From contig JAHJYW010000004.1 of NCBI GenBank assembly GCA_018827375.1, positions 1 to 35,271 on the forward strand: a stretch of DNA of 35,271 nucleotides. The letters are read 5' to 3'. Numbering within the stretch: position 1 is the stretch's first letter; the number at the start of each line of letters is the position of its first letter. This document shows positions 14,690 through 23,122 of the stretch, one piece after another. The position numbers and the translations under genes were made by a program. Below the pieces are notes generated by a model. It did no database searches and was not told the DNA's origin. It saw only the letters and a list, made by a program, of their open reading frames with translations. Source of the stretch: Alphaproteobacteria bacterium. GTDB lineage: Bacteria > Pseudomonadota > Alphaproteobacteria > Caulobacterales > Hyphomonadaceae.

Positions 14690-16765
14690 TCACTCGGCCG
14701 GCGCCACGCCCGGGCAGCCGCCTGTATCGAAGCGGATTGCTCGGAAATTGACCGGGTCGCCGTTGGAATAATTGAGGGCGTAGTGCGCATCGGACTCTGT
14801 GATGCACAGGTTCATGCTTGTCGCTTGCGCGCGCAGGTTCGCGACTTCGTCGGCGATGGCGGGGACCGCTTTCCGATCCTCGAAATTGACGAGATAGACA
14901 ACCGGATAGGCCGCGGGGTCTGTCGGCAGATCGAGTGGGGTTTCGGGCGGGTGCAGGTTCTGCGTGCCAAGCGTGAGAATATAGGAGGGTTCGGCATAGC
15001 CGAGCGCGAGAATGCGCGCGGGGGCCTTGGCGTTGCAGTCAGCATCCTCGCCGGGCACGCCGCAGACTTCCTCAAGCGCGGCGCGGGCCGTCTCGGTGGG
15101 CTGCAGCCAGACCTGGCTTGGCAGCATGAAGATGCGCACGTGCCAGCCGATCGTTACGCTGGCTGCGATGGCGAGCAGGATGGCGAGGCCGTCACGGCGA
15201 CGCGCGAACTCGATGGTGGCAAAGCCCGCAAGCGCAAAGCCGATCCACCAGAGCCAGAGCGGGAAGCTGCGATAGGCCGTCCACGCTTCCAGAACCTGGC
15301 TGGCGGCGACGGTTTTGAAGTCGCCGGCGGTCTCTTCCATGTAGAAGACCGCCACACCGGGAAATGACACGGCGAGCAGCAGGATGGCGCCGATGGCAAA
15401 GAGCGTGAGCGATACCCAGCGGCTGACAGGCATGCGCACGCCGTCGAGCAGCTGCACGGCGGCATAACCGCAGAGCAGGCCCATCGCTGGATACGCGGGC
15501 AGGATATAGTGGCTGAGCAGTGTGGGCATCAGCTCGAAGAACACGAAGGTGAGCGCGACCCAGGCGACAATGAAGCGAATGGCGCGCGTCTCGTCGGTGA
15601 GACCGTCAATGCCAATCGGCCAGCGCGATTTCCAGTCATCGCGGCCGGAAATATACCAGAAGGCGGCGAGCAGCAGCGCCGGATAGGCGGGCAGCGTTTT
15701 CAGCGTGGCCAGCGTGTTCAGTGTTCCGGCCACGATCCCTGTGCCCTCCGGATGGGGCAATAGCGGCAAGACGAACAGGAGCACTGTAAGGAAAGCGAAC
15801 ACCACGGCGGCGATGGCGGCCGAATCGCGCAGCCATTTCCAGCCAAGCGCGTTGCGCGGTTTCAGGCGATGCCATGCCGCCATGCAGGCCGGGACGAGCA
15901 TGAGCGTTGCCGGGAAGAACCAGGCTGGCAGGTGGGTCAGGTGGTAGAAGGGCCAGCCACCATGGCCTTCGGAGGCGCCGGTGAACTTGTCTTTCAGGTC
16001 CTTGCCGACGGCGCCCTTGATGAATTCGCCCTGCGTCGCCGCCTGGATCCAGAGGAACCATGGCAGCACGAGCGCGACGAAAATCAGTGGCCCAGGCCAC
16101 CAGAGCAGGACTTTCCACCAGTCCCCGCCCTTGCCGACGGTCGCTTTCATCCACACCCAGGCACCGATACCAGCATAAGCGGCGACCATCGGGCCAACCG
16201 GGCCCTTGATGAGGAAGACAAGGCCCATGGCCGTCCAGAACAGGAGCGCCATGCGCTTTGACTGGTCATCCCGCATATAGAGCCGGGCGAGTGCGCCGAT
16301 ACTGAGCGTGGTCAGGAAGACGAGCACGCCATCTGTCTTGGAGATATGCGCCTCGCTGGTCAGCAGCAGCGTTGCCCCGAACAGGGCCGCGCCGAGGAAA
16401 CTCGCGCGCCGTCCGATGAGCGGGATGCCGCACCAGAAACAGGCGAGCGTCGCAAACGCTGCGCCCAGCCAGCTGGGCACCCGATAGGTCCAGATCTGCT
16501 TGGCGTCCGCGCCGGTGAACAACGCGGTGGAACCAGCCTGCAGCCAGTGAATGCCGGCTGGCTTCTTGTTGCGCAGCTCGTCCTGGTAGCGAAGGCGGAT
16601 GTAGTCGCCCGATTCAAGCATCTGCTTGGAGGCCTGCGCGAAGCGGCTTTCGTCGCGGTCGAGCGCAGGGAGATTGAACACGCCGGGCGCTGCGGCCCCG
16701 AACGTGATCACGAAAAGCAGGACCCAGGCTTTCCAGCCGGTCGAGATACGGTCGAGAAATGTCAT
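14690..16765 (-). CDS. GT39 (ArnT-like) membrane glycosyltransferase
   Basis: A 691-residue polytopic inner-membrane protein with about 11-13 hydrophobic segments. The first periplasmic loop carries LDRDESRFAQAS, the acidic motif shared by PMT/ArnT enzymes that use polyprenyl-phosphate sugars, followed by KKPAGIHWLQ. Such enzymes decorate lipid A, other envelope glycans or proteins on the periplasmic side. The C-terminal 200 residues form a soluble periplasmic domain. The ATG at 16765 (MTFLDRIS) has AAGG about 10 bases upstream; the frame stays open to 17194, but that part is the antisense of the GT2 gene. It is divergent from a DPM-synthase-like GT2 that could supply the lipid-linked donor. 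The sugar and acceptor are unknown. Confidence 0.87.
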   Translation of the reverse strand: MTFLDRISTGWKAWVLLFVITFGAAAPGVFNLPALDRDESRFAQASKQMLESGDYIRLRYQDELRNKKPAGIHWLQAGSTALFTGADAKQIWTYRVPSWLGAAFATLACFWCGIPLIGRRASFLGAALFGATLLLTSEAHISKTDGVLVFLTTLSIGALARLYMRDDQSKRMALLFWTAMGLVFLIKGPVGPMVAAYAGIGAWVWMKATVGKGGDWWKVLLWWPGPLIFVALVLPWFLWIQAATQGEFIKGAVGKDLKDKFTGASEGHGGWPFYHLTHLPAWFFPATLMLVPACMAAWHRLKPRNALGWKWLRDSAAIAAVVFAFLTVLLFVLPLLPHPEGTGIVAGTLNTLATLKTLPAYPALLLAAFWYISGRDDWKSRWPIGIDGLTDETRAIRFIVAWVALTFVFFELMPTLLSHYILPAYPAMGLLCGYAAVQLLDGVRMPVSRWVSLTLFAIGAILLLAVSFPGVAVFYMEETAGDFKTVAASQVLEAWTAYRSFPLWLWWIGFALAGFATIEFARRRDGLAILLAIAASVTIGWHVRIFMLPSQVWLQPTETARAALEEVCGVPGEDADCNAKAPARILALGYAEPSYILTLGTQNLHPPETPLDLPTDPAAYPVVYLVNFEDRKAVPAIADEVANLRAQATSMNLCITESDAHYALNYSNGDPVNFRAIRFDTGGCPGVAPAE

Positions 16766-16919
16766 GGCTTTGCCTTCTAGCGGCAGTCGCGCGCCCCGTC
16801 TTGTGGTTTTGGGCAGGAAAGCCACGCCCGACATGCAAGTGCGGTAGGGCCTCGCTTTTGCCGCCTTGCATCGGTATGAGGCTTGGTTCGTTCTCCTGAC
16901 AGCCCGAAGGCTTTCTGTT

Positions 16920-17651
16920 TTGGCCAATTCCCTTGAATTCTCAATCGTCGTGCCTGTGCACAATGAAGCCGGCAATGTCGGCCACCTGATCGAGGAGATC
17001 GCGCGGTCGCTGGATGGGCGCGCCTTCGAGATGCTGTTCGTGGACGACGCCTCGACCGATGACACGCGCGCCGTGCTGGTTGAGCTGAAAAACCGTTTCC
17101 CGATGCTGCGCGTGCTGGGCCATCGCAACAATGCGGGCCAGAGCCGTGCCATACGCTCGGGCATATTGGCCGCGCGCGCGCCTGTCATCGGCACGCTCGA
17201 CGGTGACGGGCAGAATGACCCGGCCGACCTGCCGGACCTTTACCGTGCGCTGATCCGCGCCGATGCGCCGGCTGACCTGAAAATGGTCATGGGCCGCCGC
17301 GCCAGCCGCAAGGATACGGCATGGAAGCGGTTCGGTTCGCGCTTTGCCAACAATATCCGCCAGCGGCTGCTGAAGGATGATTGCGACGATAGCGGCTGTG
17401 GCATCAAGGCATTCTACCGCGACGTCTATATATCCCTGCCCTATTTCGACCATTTGCACCGCTACATGCCCGCGCTTTTCCGCGCAGAGGGACATCAGGT
17501 GGAATATCGCGATGTGAATCACCGCCCGCGGGCCACAGGGACATCCAACTATACCAATTTCGGGCGCCTCGGCGACGCGCTGTCAGACCTGCGCGGCGTG
17601 ATCTGGCTGATCCGCCGCCGCCGTAATCCGGGCGGCGCAGACGAGCTTTAG
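16920..17651 (+). CDS. GT2 glycosyltransferase, DPM-synthase/ArnC-like
   Basis: About 243 residues if it begins at the TTG at 16920 (reading M-ANSLEFSIVVPVHNE), which has GAAGG some 10 bases upstream; a TTG at 16866 is possible but adds 18 residues that do not look conserved. It has the GT-A hallmarks: VVPVHNEAGN, VDDASTDDT, GQSRAIRSGI and the metal-binding LDGDGQNDP. The late ATGTSNYTNFGRL segment is typical of enzymes that join a sugar to polyprenyl phosphate. No transmembrane tail is present, unlike ArnC. It overlaps the next, convergent gene by four bases and is divergent from the GT39 gene, its probable partner. Confidence 0.87.
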   Translation: MANSLEFSIVVPVHNEAGNVGHLIEEIARSLDGRAFEMLFVDDASTDDTRAVLVELKNRFPMLRVLGHRNNAGQSRAIRSGILAARAPVIGTLDGDGQNDPADLPDLYRALIRADAPADLKMVMGRRASRKDTAWKRFGSRFANNIRQRLLKDDCDDSGCGIKAFYRDVYISLPYFDHLHRYMPALFRAEGHQVEYRDVNHRPRATGTSNYTNFGRLGDALSDLRGVIWLIRRRRNPGGADEL

Positions 17652-18178
17652 GCACCAATACGCTGGCGAATGAACGCGGCCCGGTCTGAGACCGGTGCCA
17701 GCGGCATCTCCACCAGCGCAAGGCCAAGACTTTCATACGCCGCGCGCACCAGCGCGCCGAAAGCGGCGCTGCCGTCAAAATCGAGCGTGCGCTCCTCATC
17801 CTGCGTATAGATCGCCTGCCAGGCAGGAAACCAGAACACGGTTTGGGGCGATGGCATGGCCGCGATGGCTTTGCGAATGGCGCCGTCCGGCAATTGCCAA
17901 TAGGCGGTGTAGGCGAGCAAACCGGGCAGGCTACGGTCGCAAATGACGGGCCCGGAAGCGCCGCGCAATGCCTGCTGGTCTCGCAGCGCCTGCTCCAGCA
18001 TCAGTGCAACGAACAAGGCCGGATCCTGGTCGCCCGTGCCGCGGCCGCCCGAGACGCGCTGGGCAGCGAGAACCGTTCGGGCAGGCTCGGCAACAATTCG
18101 GCTTTGGGGCGCGAGTTGTTCAAGCACGCTGGACTTGCCGCTGCCGGGCGGACCGGTAAGAATATGGATGTCTGGCAT
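17648..18178 (-). CDS. Small P-loop ATPase (AAA_28/NadR kinase-like)
   Basis: A 176-residue protein with a Walker A loop GPPGSGKSS at 9-17 right after the first strand, a CDRSLPGLLAY segment in the place of Walker B or a substrate loop, and a conserved Arg-rich tail. The general build resembles the NadR-type ribosylnicotinamide kinase and AAA_28 groups of small phosphotransferases, but no substrate motif settles the activity. The ATG at 18178 (MPDIHILTG) is preferred to that at 18193 because GAGGGAG lies eight bases before it. It converges on the GT2 gene with a four-base overlap. Confidence 0.75.
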   Translation of the reverse strand: MPDIHILTGPPGSGKSSVLEQLAPQSRIVAEPARTVLAAQRVSGGRGTGDQDPALFVALMLEQALRDQQALRGASGPVICDRSLPGLLAYTAYWQLPDGAIRKAIAAMPSPQTVFWFPAWQAIYTQDEERTLDFDGSAAFGALVRAAYESLGLALVEMPLAPVSDRAAFIRQRIGA

Positions 18179-18343
18179 ATATTTCTCCCTCAAAGCCCAT
18201 TCATGACCCGAAATCGCCGTGTTTTCCGCTGTTTATGGGTAGAGGGCCGCGCCGGGCGGTCAGCATGGGGAAATCCGCTCGCGTCGCTGGGTGCATTACG
18301 GTAAACCTCGTGTTAACTCAGCCGCAGGACGGGTGGTGTTGAA

Positions 18344-18922
18344 ATGAAAAAAGACACGAAGATCGCGCTGGCGGGAGCAGCGGTCGCCAAGATGGAACGC
18401 AAGAAGCGTGAGAAACACGCTTCTCACGACTCGGATAAAAAGGGGTACTTCATGCGCGTAATTTTCGGGATCTTTCCGCTGCTGGTCATTCCGGTAGTGT
18501 TGTACAATCTTCTGGCGCTCGGCTTTGGCGGCGCTGTCGAGACGGTCAATGCGCAGGGCGAGCTTGTGCGCTCGACCGTGGCGCCGATCCTCAACCTGCT
18601 CAACGGGCCGTTCATGCACCTGCCGATGATTTCCGGCGTGGACTGGATGCTGACCAAGGGCGATGCGATCCTGCTGGTGGCGGTGATCTTCCTGTTCCTG
18701 GAAATCCTGAAATCGACCAGCACGGGCACGTCAACGATCATCAATCACGCTGTGTCGATGATGCTGTTCATCGTCTGCCTGATCCAGTTCCTGCTCTTGC
18801 CGAACTTTGCGACCTCGACCTTCTTCATCCTGATGTCGATGACATTGCTGGATGTTCTGGCCGGTGTGGTCGTGACGATCGTGTCGGCACGACGCGACTT
18901 TGGCGTGGCAGGCGACGTCTAG
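18344..18922 (+). CDS. Four-helix membrane protein of unknown function
   Basis: I do not recognise the family. The 192-residue product starts with a strongly basic 35-residue segment (MERKKREKHASHDSDKK), followed by hydrophobic helices at about 38-60, 107-123, 133-152 and 157-180. A 45-residue loop between the first two helices, with GGAVETVNAQGELVRS, probably faces the periplasm. An internal ATG at 18452 (MRVIFGIF) could serve as an alternative start that drops the basic tail. It stands alone, convergent with otsA (six bases between stops), with a 165-base spacer upstream in which I see no other gene. Confidence 0.75.
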   Translation: MKKDTKIALAGAAVAKMERKKREKHASHDSDKKGYFMRVIFGIFPLLVIPVVLYNLLALGFGGAVETVNAQGELVRSTVAPILNLLNGPFMHLPMISGVDWMLTKGDAILLVAVIFLFLEILKSTSTGTSTIINHAVSMMLFIVCLIQFLLLPNFATSTFFILMSMTLLDVLAGVVVTIVSARRDFGVAGDV

Positions 18923-18928
18923 GGGTTT

Positions 18929-20332
18929 CTATTCGCCAGCGGCGATGAAGAAGCTTTCACTGGTGCGACGGCTCAGCGCTGCCTTTCCGAGGGTGCGCAG
19001 AAATGTGCCTGTCCACCAGTCATTGTCGTAACGGGTAAGCTGGTCCCACATTGCCGCGTGACGCGCCTGGCGCGCTTCCAGCGGCATGGCAACCGCCGTG
19101 GCAATGGCTTCGGAGATCGACGCGGCGTCATAGGGGTTGATCAGGATCGCGCCCTCGGCAAGCTGCTCGGCTGCGCCGGCGAAGCGCGAGAGGATAAGGA
19201 CGCCCGGGTCTTCCGGGTCCTGGGCCGCAACATATTCCTTTGCAACAAGGTTCATGCCGTCATTGAGAGGCGTGACAAGGGCAATGTCGGCGCGGCGGAA
19301 GAGGCCCGCAAGGCGTTCGCGCTGGATCGACCGGTGGATGTACTGGACCGGCATATAGCCAATGTCACCGAATTCGCCATTCACCTCGCCTGACAATTGC
19401 TCGAGTTCCCTGCGGATATCCTTGTAGGCCTGCACGTCTTCGCGTGTCGGCGGGGCGATCTGCAGGAAGGTGATCCGGTCGGACACGGCGCCATGTTCCC
19501 GCAGGAACGCCTGAAAGCCCTTGAGGCGGTGCGGCAGGCCCTTGGAATAATCGAGGCGGTCAACGCCAACCATGACCTTCTGCGCAGTGGTCGTGATTTC
19601 GGGCATTTCAGGTGACTGCTCTGCCGCCGCACGAAAGGCCTCTGCATCAATACCGATGGGAAAGCTGGCGACGCGCACGAAGCGGTTGTTGTAGCGAATG
19701 CGGCCGTCCGGCAATAGCTCGCCGTGTCCGAGCGAGCGGAACGCGCCGATGAAGTTGGCCACATCGCGCTGGGTTTGAAGGCCAACGAGATCATAGGCGG
19801 AAAACCAGTCGAGAAGTTCGGCATTATCAGAGAGGGCGCGGATATTGCTCGCAACCGGAAACGGGATGTGCAGGAAGAAGCCGATCGGATTGCTGACCCC
19901 GAGGGCGCGCAGTTCCATGGCAAGCGGAATGAGATGGTAGTCCTGTATCCAGATCGTATCCGAGGGCCGCAGGTGCGGGGCGGAAAGTTCTGCCAGGCGC
20001 CTGTTGACGGCCTTGTATGTGCTGAACTGGCCGGTGCTGACATCAAGCAGGTCGGCGCGGCCATGGAAGAGTGGCCAGAGAACGGAGTTGGAATAGCCTA
20101 GGTAGTACTGGGCGTGCTCGTCGCGGGTGAGCCCCATTGTCAGACGTTCAAAGGTGGCACCCGGATGCGGCTTGAGCTGAGCGCCATTTTCGGTGGGCGC
20201 TGATTCAAGCGTTTCGGTGCCGACCCACAGCCCGCCCTGCGAGATCATTGTGTCATTCAACGCCACCACCAGCCCGCCGCTTGGCTTGTCACCCAACGGC
20301 ACACGGTTGGAAAACACGACGAGTCTCGACAC
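18929..20332 (-). CDS. otsA: Alpha,alpha-trehalose-phosphate synthase (UDP-forming)
   Basis: A 467-residue GT20 enzyme making trehalose 6-phosphate from glucose 6-phosphate and a UDP- or GDP-glucose donor. Matches to E. coli OtsA run along its length: MSRLVVFSNR (R10), the GGL loop, GGLWVG, SNSVLWPLFHGR, the catalytic IWIQDYHLIPLA, IGFFLHIPFP, VDRLDYSKGLP and LVTPLNDGMNLVAKEY with DPGVLILS. No otsB phosphatase gene is next to it. It is divergent from a small acidic protein gene, and an EcfG-like promoter precedes it, in keeping with the known stress control of otsA in several alphaproteobacteria. The start at 20332 gives the conserved N-terminus. Confidence 0.96.
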   Translation of the reverse strand: MSRLVVFSNRVPLGDKPSGGLVVALNDTMISQGGLWVGTETLESAPTENGAQLKPHPGATFERLTMGLTRDEHAQYYLGYSNSVLWPLFHGRADLLDVSTGQFSTYKAVNRRLAELSAPHLRPSDTIWIQDYHLIPLAMELRALGVSNPIGFFLHIPFPVASNIRALSDNAELLDWFSAYDLVGLQTQRDVANFIGAFRSLGHGELLPDGRIRYNNRFVRVASFPIGIDAEAFRAAAEQSPEMPEITTTAQKVMVGVDRLDYSKGLPHRLKGFQAFLREHGAVSDRITFLQIAPPTREDVQAYKDIRRELEQLSGEVNGEFGDIGYMPVQYIHRSIQRERLAGLFRRADIALVTPLNDGMNLVAKEYVAAQDPEDPGVLILSRFAGAAEQLAEGAILINPYDAASISEAIATAVAMPLEARQARHAAMWDQLTRYDNDWWTGTFLRTLGKAALSRRTSESFFIAAGE

Positions 20333-20366
20333 ATCCCTCTCCTTTCAACTGATAGTATAATTCCTT

Positions 20367-20392
20367 TACGTTTCTGGATCGCGCTCAGTTCC
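20367..20392 (-). promoter_or_regulatory. EcfG-type promoter of otsA
   Basis: Reading leftward: GGAAC (20392-20388), a 17-base spacer, then CGTA (20370-20367). The -35 element is exact; the -10 is one base off the CGTT consensus. It ends 35 bases before the otsA start. It is a weaker match than its divergent neighbour at 20461. Confidence 0.5.
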
Positions 20393-20460
20393 TTGCAAGT
20401 GCTGCATCGCTTGCGATTGGGGAGGTGCGCGCCCGTATCACGCCCTTACCTCCCAAAATC

Positions 20461-20485
20461 GGAACGTTCTCACCGGCGCCCCGTT
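20461..20485 (+). promoter_or_regulatory. EcfG/SigT-type general stress promoter
   Basis: An exact GGAAC (20461-20465), a 16-base spacer and an exact CGTT (20482-20485), the consensus for EcfG-family sigma factors. It ends 25 bases before the ATG of the small acidic protein gene at 20510, so it would drive that gene and the overlapping dehydrogenase. Confidence 0.75.
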
Positions 20486-20509
20486 GGTTCGGGAAGCAGG
20501 AGACATGAC

Positions 20510-20797
20510 ATGATACGCAAGACATTACCCAAGGAAGCCCGACCACGAACCTCCCCCGCGGAGGCCGACCAGATCCAGACGGCAGCCCGAAGCAGGCGTC
20601 GCCAGATGGAGCCGGGCGAGGGCCCGCACGCACCCGAGCGGGACGAGCCGGTCGCGCATTTCAGGGGCGACGAGAGCGAGATTGTTCTCGGTGGACCTCC
20701 CGAAGATGCTCACTACACAGAGGGCGTGCCCCTCACCCATCCCGAATCAGACAGCCAGACCCCCGAGGAGGACGAAATCGATGACGACAAGAATTGA
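20510..20797 (+). CDS. Small hydrophilic stress-associated protein
   Basis: I do not recognise a domain. The 95-residue product is basic at the N-terminus (MIRKTLPKEARPR, then RSRRRQ) and strongly acidic at the C-terminus (PEEDEIDDDKN), with few hydrophobic residues and many Pro, so it is probably disordered. The start at 20510 has AGGAG seven bases upstream; a longer frame to 20393 would run through the EcfG promoter and is rejected. It overlaps the dehydrogenase gene by 17 bases in another frame. The promoter at 20461 places it in the general stress response; its role is unknown. Confidence 0.75.
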   Translation: MIRKTLPKEARPRTSPAEADQIQTAARSRRRQMEPGEGPHAPERDEPVAHFRGDESEIVLGGPPEDAHYTEGVPLTHPESDSQTPEEDEIDDDKN

Positions 20798-21635
20798 ACC
20801 CCAGATCCATGAAGACGGCCTTCCGGGAAGCGAAGCGGCGCTTTCGCCCAAGCCGGAATGGCAGCCGCGGTATCCGGGCTCAGGGCGGCTCGAAGGCAAG
20901 GTCGCGCTGATTACCGGCGCCGACAGCGGAATTGGCCGGGCGGTGGCTGTCCTGTTTGCGCGCGAAGGCGCCGACGTGGCTTTCGTCTATCTCTCGGAAA
21001 CTGAAGACGCCGATGCGACCTGCAAGATGATCAAGGATGAGGGGCGGGACGCACTCGCCATCAAGGGCGATCTCGGCGATCCGGATTTCGCGCAAATGGT
21101 CGTTGCCAAGACGATTGCCCGGTTTCAGACGATCGACGTTCTGGTCAACAATGCCGGCGAGCAGCATCCGGACCAGGAAATCGAGGACATTACCGACCAG
21201 CAGCTGCAGCGGACATTCCAGACGAACATCTTTTCTATGTTCTACCTGACGCAGGCCGCCCGACCGCATCTCAAAGAGGGCGCGGCAATCGTCAATTGCA
21301 CGTCGGTGACGATGTATGCAGGCGCAAGCGAACTGCTCGACTATTCCGCCACCAAGGGTGCCATCACGGCTTTCACGCGCTCGCTCTCGGAGAACCTTGC
21401 CGACGACGGCATCCGGGTCAACGCGGTTGCACCGGGGCCGATCTGGACGCCGCTCAATCCGTCCGGTGGTGCATCGCCGGAGAAGCTGAAGCATTTCGGC
21501 GAGGGCACACCCATGGGACGGCCGGGCCAGCCCAATGAGGTTGCCCCGAGCTTCCTGTTCCTCGCCTGCGAGGATTCAAGCTACATGTCAGGACAGGTAT
21601 TGCACCCGAACGGCGGCATCATTGTCGGCTCGTAA
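20781..21635 (+). CDS. Short-chain dehydrogenase, general stress protein 39-like
   Basis: A 284-residue oxidoreductase of the GS39/YdaD/YhdF group of the SDR superfamily. A 35-residue N-terminal extension rich in Pro (PKPEWQPRYPGSGRLEGK at the junction) is typical of this group. The cofactor loop TGADSGIG is at 45-52, NNAG at 123-126, and the catalytic S175, Y188, K192 set includes DYSATKGA. The ending GQVLHPNGGIIVG also fits. The substrate is unsettled for the family. The ATG at 20781 lies inside the preceding gene and has GAGGAGG about 8 bases upstream; translation is probably coupled and under the same EcfG-type promoter. Confidence 0.93.
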   Translation: MTTRIEPQIHEDGLPGSEAALSPKPEWQPRYPGSGRLEGKVALITGADSGIGRAVAVLFAREGADVAFVYLSETEDADATCKMIKDEGRDALAIKGDLGDPDFAQMVVAKTIARFQTIDVLVNNAGEQHPDQEIEDITDQQLQRTFQTNIFSMFYLTQAARPHLKEGAAIVNCTSVTMYAGASELLDYSATKGAITAFTRSLSENLADDGIRVNAVAPGPIWTPLNPSGGASPEKLKHFGEGTPMGRPGQPNEVAPSFLFLACEDSSYMSGQVLHPNGGIIVGS

Positions 21636-21644
21636 GGGCTAAGA

Positions 21645-22217
21645 CTAGTCCTTCTTGGCCAGGTCTTTGAGCTGGTCCTGGATGGCTTGCATCTGGGCCT
21701 GCATGGTTGCCAGCGCCTCGGCCTGAAAATCCATCATGGCGTTTGCCGGGTTTGGCTTCTCATTCTGGGACGCTTTATTGAGCGTTGGCATGAACATTTT
21801 CATGCCCTGTTCGAACATGGCCATGTTGCGCTTGGCCTGTTTTTCGAAAAGCGACATCGGATTGGCGGCCTTGCGCCATTCCTGCTGTGAGTCCGCAAAA
21901 CTGTTCATCGACATGTCGAGGAAGGCCGGCAGGAAGGTTTGCGCGCCGCCGCCATAGAAGCCGATCAGCTGGCGCAGGAAATTCAACGGCAGTGCACCAT
22001 TTCCCTTGGTTTCCTGCTCGAAAATGATCTGTGTGAGCACCTGACGGGTCAGATCATCGCCCGTTTTGGCATCACGCACCTCAAAATCACGGCCTTCACG
22101 GACGAGTTCGGAGAGGTGGTCCAGCGTCACGTAGGATGACGTGGATGTGTCGTAGAGACGCCTGTTCGCGTATTTCTTGATGATGATCGTCTGGGACGAT
22201 CCGTTTGGCTTAGCCAT
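21645..22217 (-). CDS. phaR: Polyhydroxyalkanoate synthesis repressor PhaR
   Basis: A 190-residue regulator that binds both PHB granules and DNA, repressing phasin and its own gene when no granules are present. The N-terminal PHB/PHA accumulation regulator domain (about 11-70) has IIKKYANRRLYDTSTSSYVT, the family signature. The two short PHB_acc repeats follow (RQVLTQIIFEQET and LRQLIGFYGGGAQTFLPAFLD). The C-terminus is Gln- and Met-rich and helical. It is divergent from phaB, with 151 bases between the starts and a TGC/GCA-rich element in the spacer. Confidence 0.96.
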   Translation of the reverse strand: MAKPNGSSQTIIIKKYANRRLYDTSTSSYVTLDHLSELVREGRDFEVRDAKTGDDLTRQVLTQIIFEQETKGNGALPLNFLRQLIGFYGGGAQTFLPAFLDMSMNSFADSQQEWRKAANPMSLFEKQAKRNMAMFEQGMKMFMPTLNKASQNEKPNPANAMMDFQAEALATMQAQMQAIQDQLKDLAKKD

Positions 22218-22263
22218 ATCCTACCCTCTGTTCTCCTCGCTGGGAGAAGCAATTATTGTGCTA

Positions 22264-22279
22264 TGCAGCAATATTTGCA
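22264..22279. promoter_or_regulatory. Candidate PhaR operator
   Basis: TGCAGCAATATTTGCA, in which GCAA and TTGC arms surround an AT-rich centre, lies midway between phaR and phaB. PhaR proteins are known to bind TGC/GCA-rich imperfect palindromes. Further TTTGC repeats follow at once. Autoregulation of phaR, with a possible effect on phaB, is inferred. Confidence 0.4.
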
Positions 22280-22368
22280 CAGAATTTGCGTGTGACCAAT
22301 GCGCTATTGAAGTCTACCGGCCATGAAGGCTAGAGACGAGGCAACAAAACGCCGGAGGAAAATAAGGC

Positions 22369-23094
22369 ATGACAAAAACTGTACTGGTCACGGGGGGCAC
22401 GCGCGGCATCGGACGTGCGATCAGCGAGACAATGAAAGCAAAAGGCTACAAGGTTGCGGCCAATTACGGCGGCAATGAAGAAGCGGCCAAGCTTTGCGAA
22501 CAAGAAACAGGCATCCGTTGCTACAAGTTTGACGTGTCGGATTATGACGCTGTCGGCAAGGGCATCGCGGCCATCGAGGCCGATCTCGGCCCAATCGACA
22601 TCGTGATCAACAATGCCGGTGTGACGCGCGATGCGCCCTTCCACAAGATGACACTCGAGCAGTGGCAGGAAGTGATCAATATCGACCTGACCTCGGCGTT
22701 CAACGTCACCCGCCAGGTGTGGGACGGCATGCGTGAGCGCGGCTTTGGCCGGGTCATCAACATCTCGTCGATCAACGGACAGAAGGGCCAGTTTGGCCAG
22801 GCGAACTATTCCGCCGCCAAGGCCGGCCTGATCGGCTTCACCAAGGCGCTCGCCCAGGAAGGCGCCAAGAAGGGCGTGACCGTGAACGTGGTCTGCCCTG
22901 GCTATATCGATACGGAAATGGTTCAGGCCGTGCCGGAGAAAGTGCTGGAAAGCATCATCGCGTCGATCCCGGTCGGCCGTCTCGGCAAGGCTGAAGAGAT
23001 CGCCTCCATGTGCGCCTATCTTTCCAGCGAGGAAGCCGCCTTCATCACCGGCGCAACCATGACGGTGAACGGCGCGCAATATATCGCGGGCTAG
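22369..23094 (+). CDS. phaB: Acetoacetyl-CoA reductase PhaB
   Basis: A 241-residue NADPH-dependent SDR that reduces acetoacetyl-CoA to (R)-3-hydroxybutyryl-CoA for PHB synthesis. The cofactor loop is TGGTRGIG (8-15), NNAG 81-84, and the catalytic residues are S134, Y147, K151 (NYSAAKAGLIGFTK). NISSINGQKGQFGQ and the ending NGAQYIAG are typical of PhaB rather than FabG. GGAGG stands about 10 bases before the ATG. The thiolase gene phaA and synthase gene phaC are not in the window. A terminator follows it directly. Confidence 0.95.
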   Translation: MTKTVLVTGGTRGIGRAISETMKAKGYKVAANYGGNEEAAKLCEQETGIRCYKFDVSDYDAVGKGIAAIEADLGPIDIVINNAGVTRDAPFHKMTLEQWQEVINIDLTSAFNVTRQVWDGMRERGFGRVINISSINGQKGQFGQANYSAAKAGLIGFTKALAQEGAKKGVTVNVVCPGYIDTEMVQAVPEKVLESIIASIPVGRLGKAEEIASMCAYLSSEEAAFITGATMTVNGAQYIAG

Positions 23095-23122
23095 ATCTGC
23101 CGACATTGCAAGCAAAACGAAG

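Noticed and set aside
16766..17194. N-terminal extension of the GT39 gene by 143 codons.
   Set aside because: The extension is the antisense of the GT2 gene; the ATG at 16765 has a ribosome site and a normal GT39 start.
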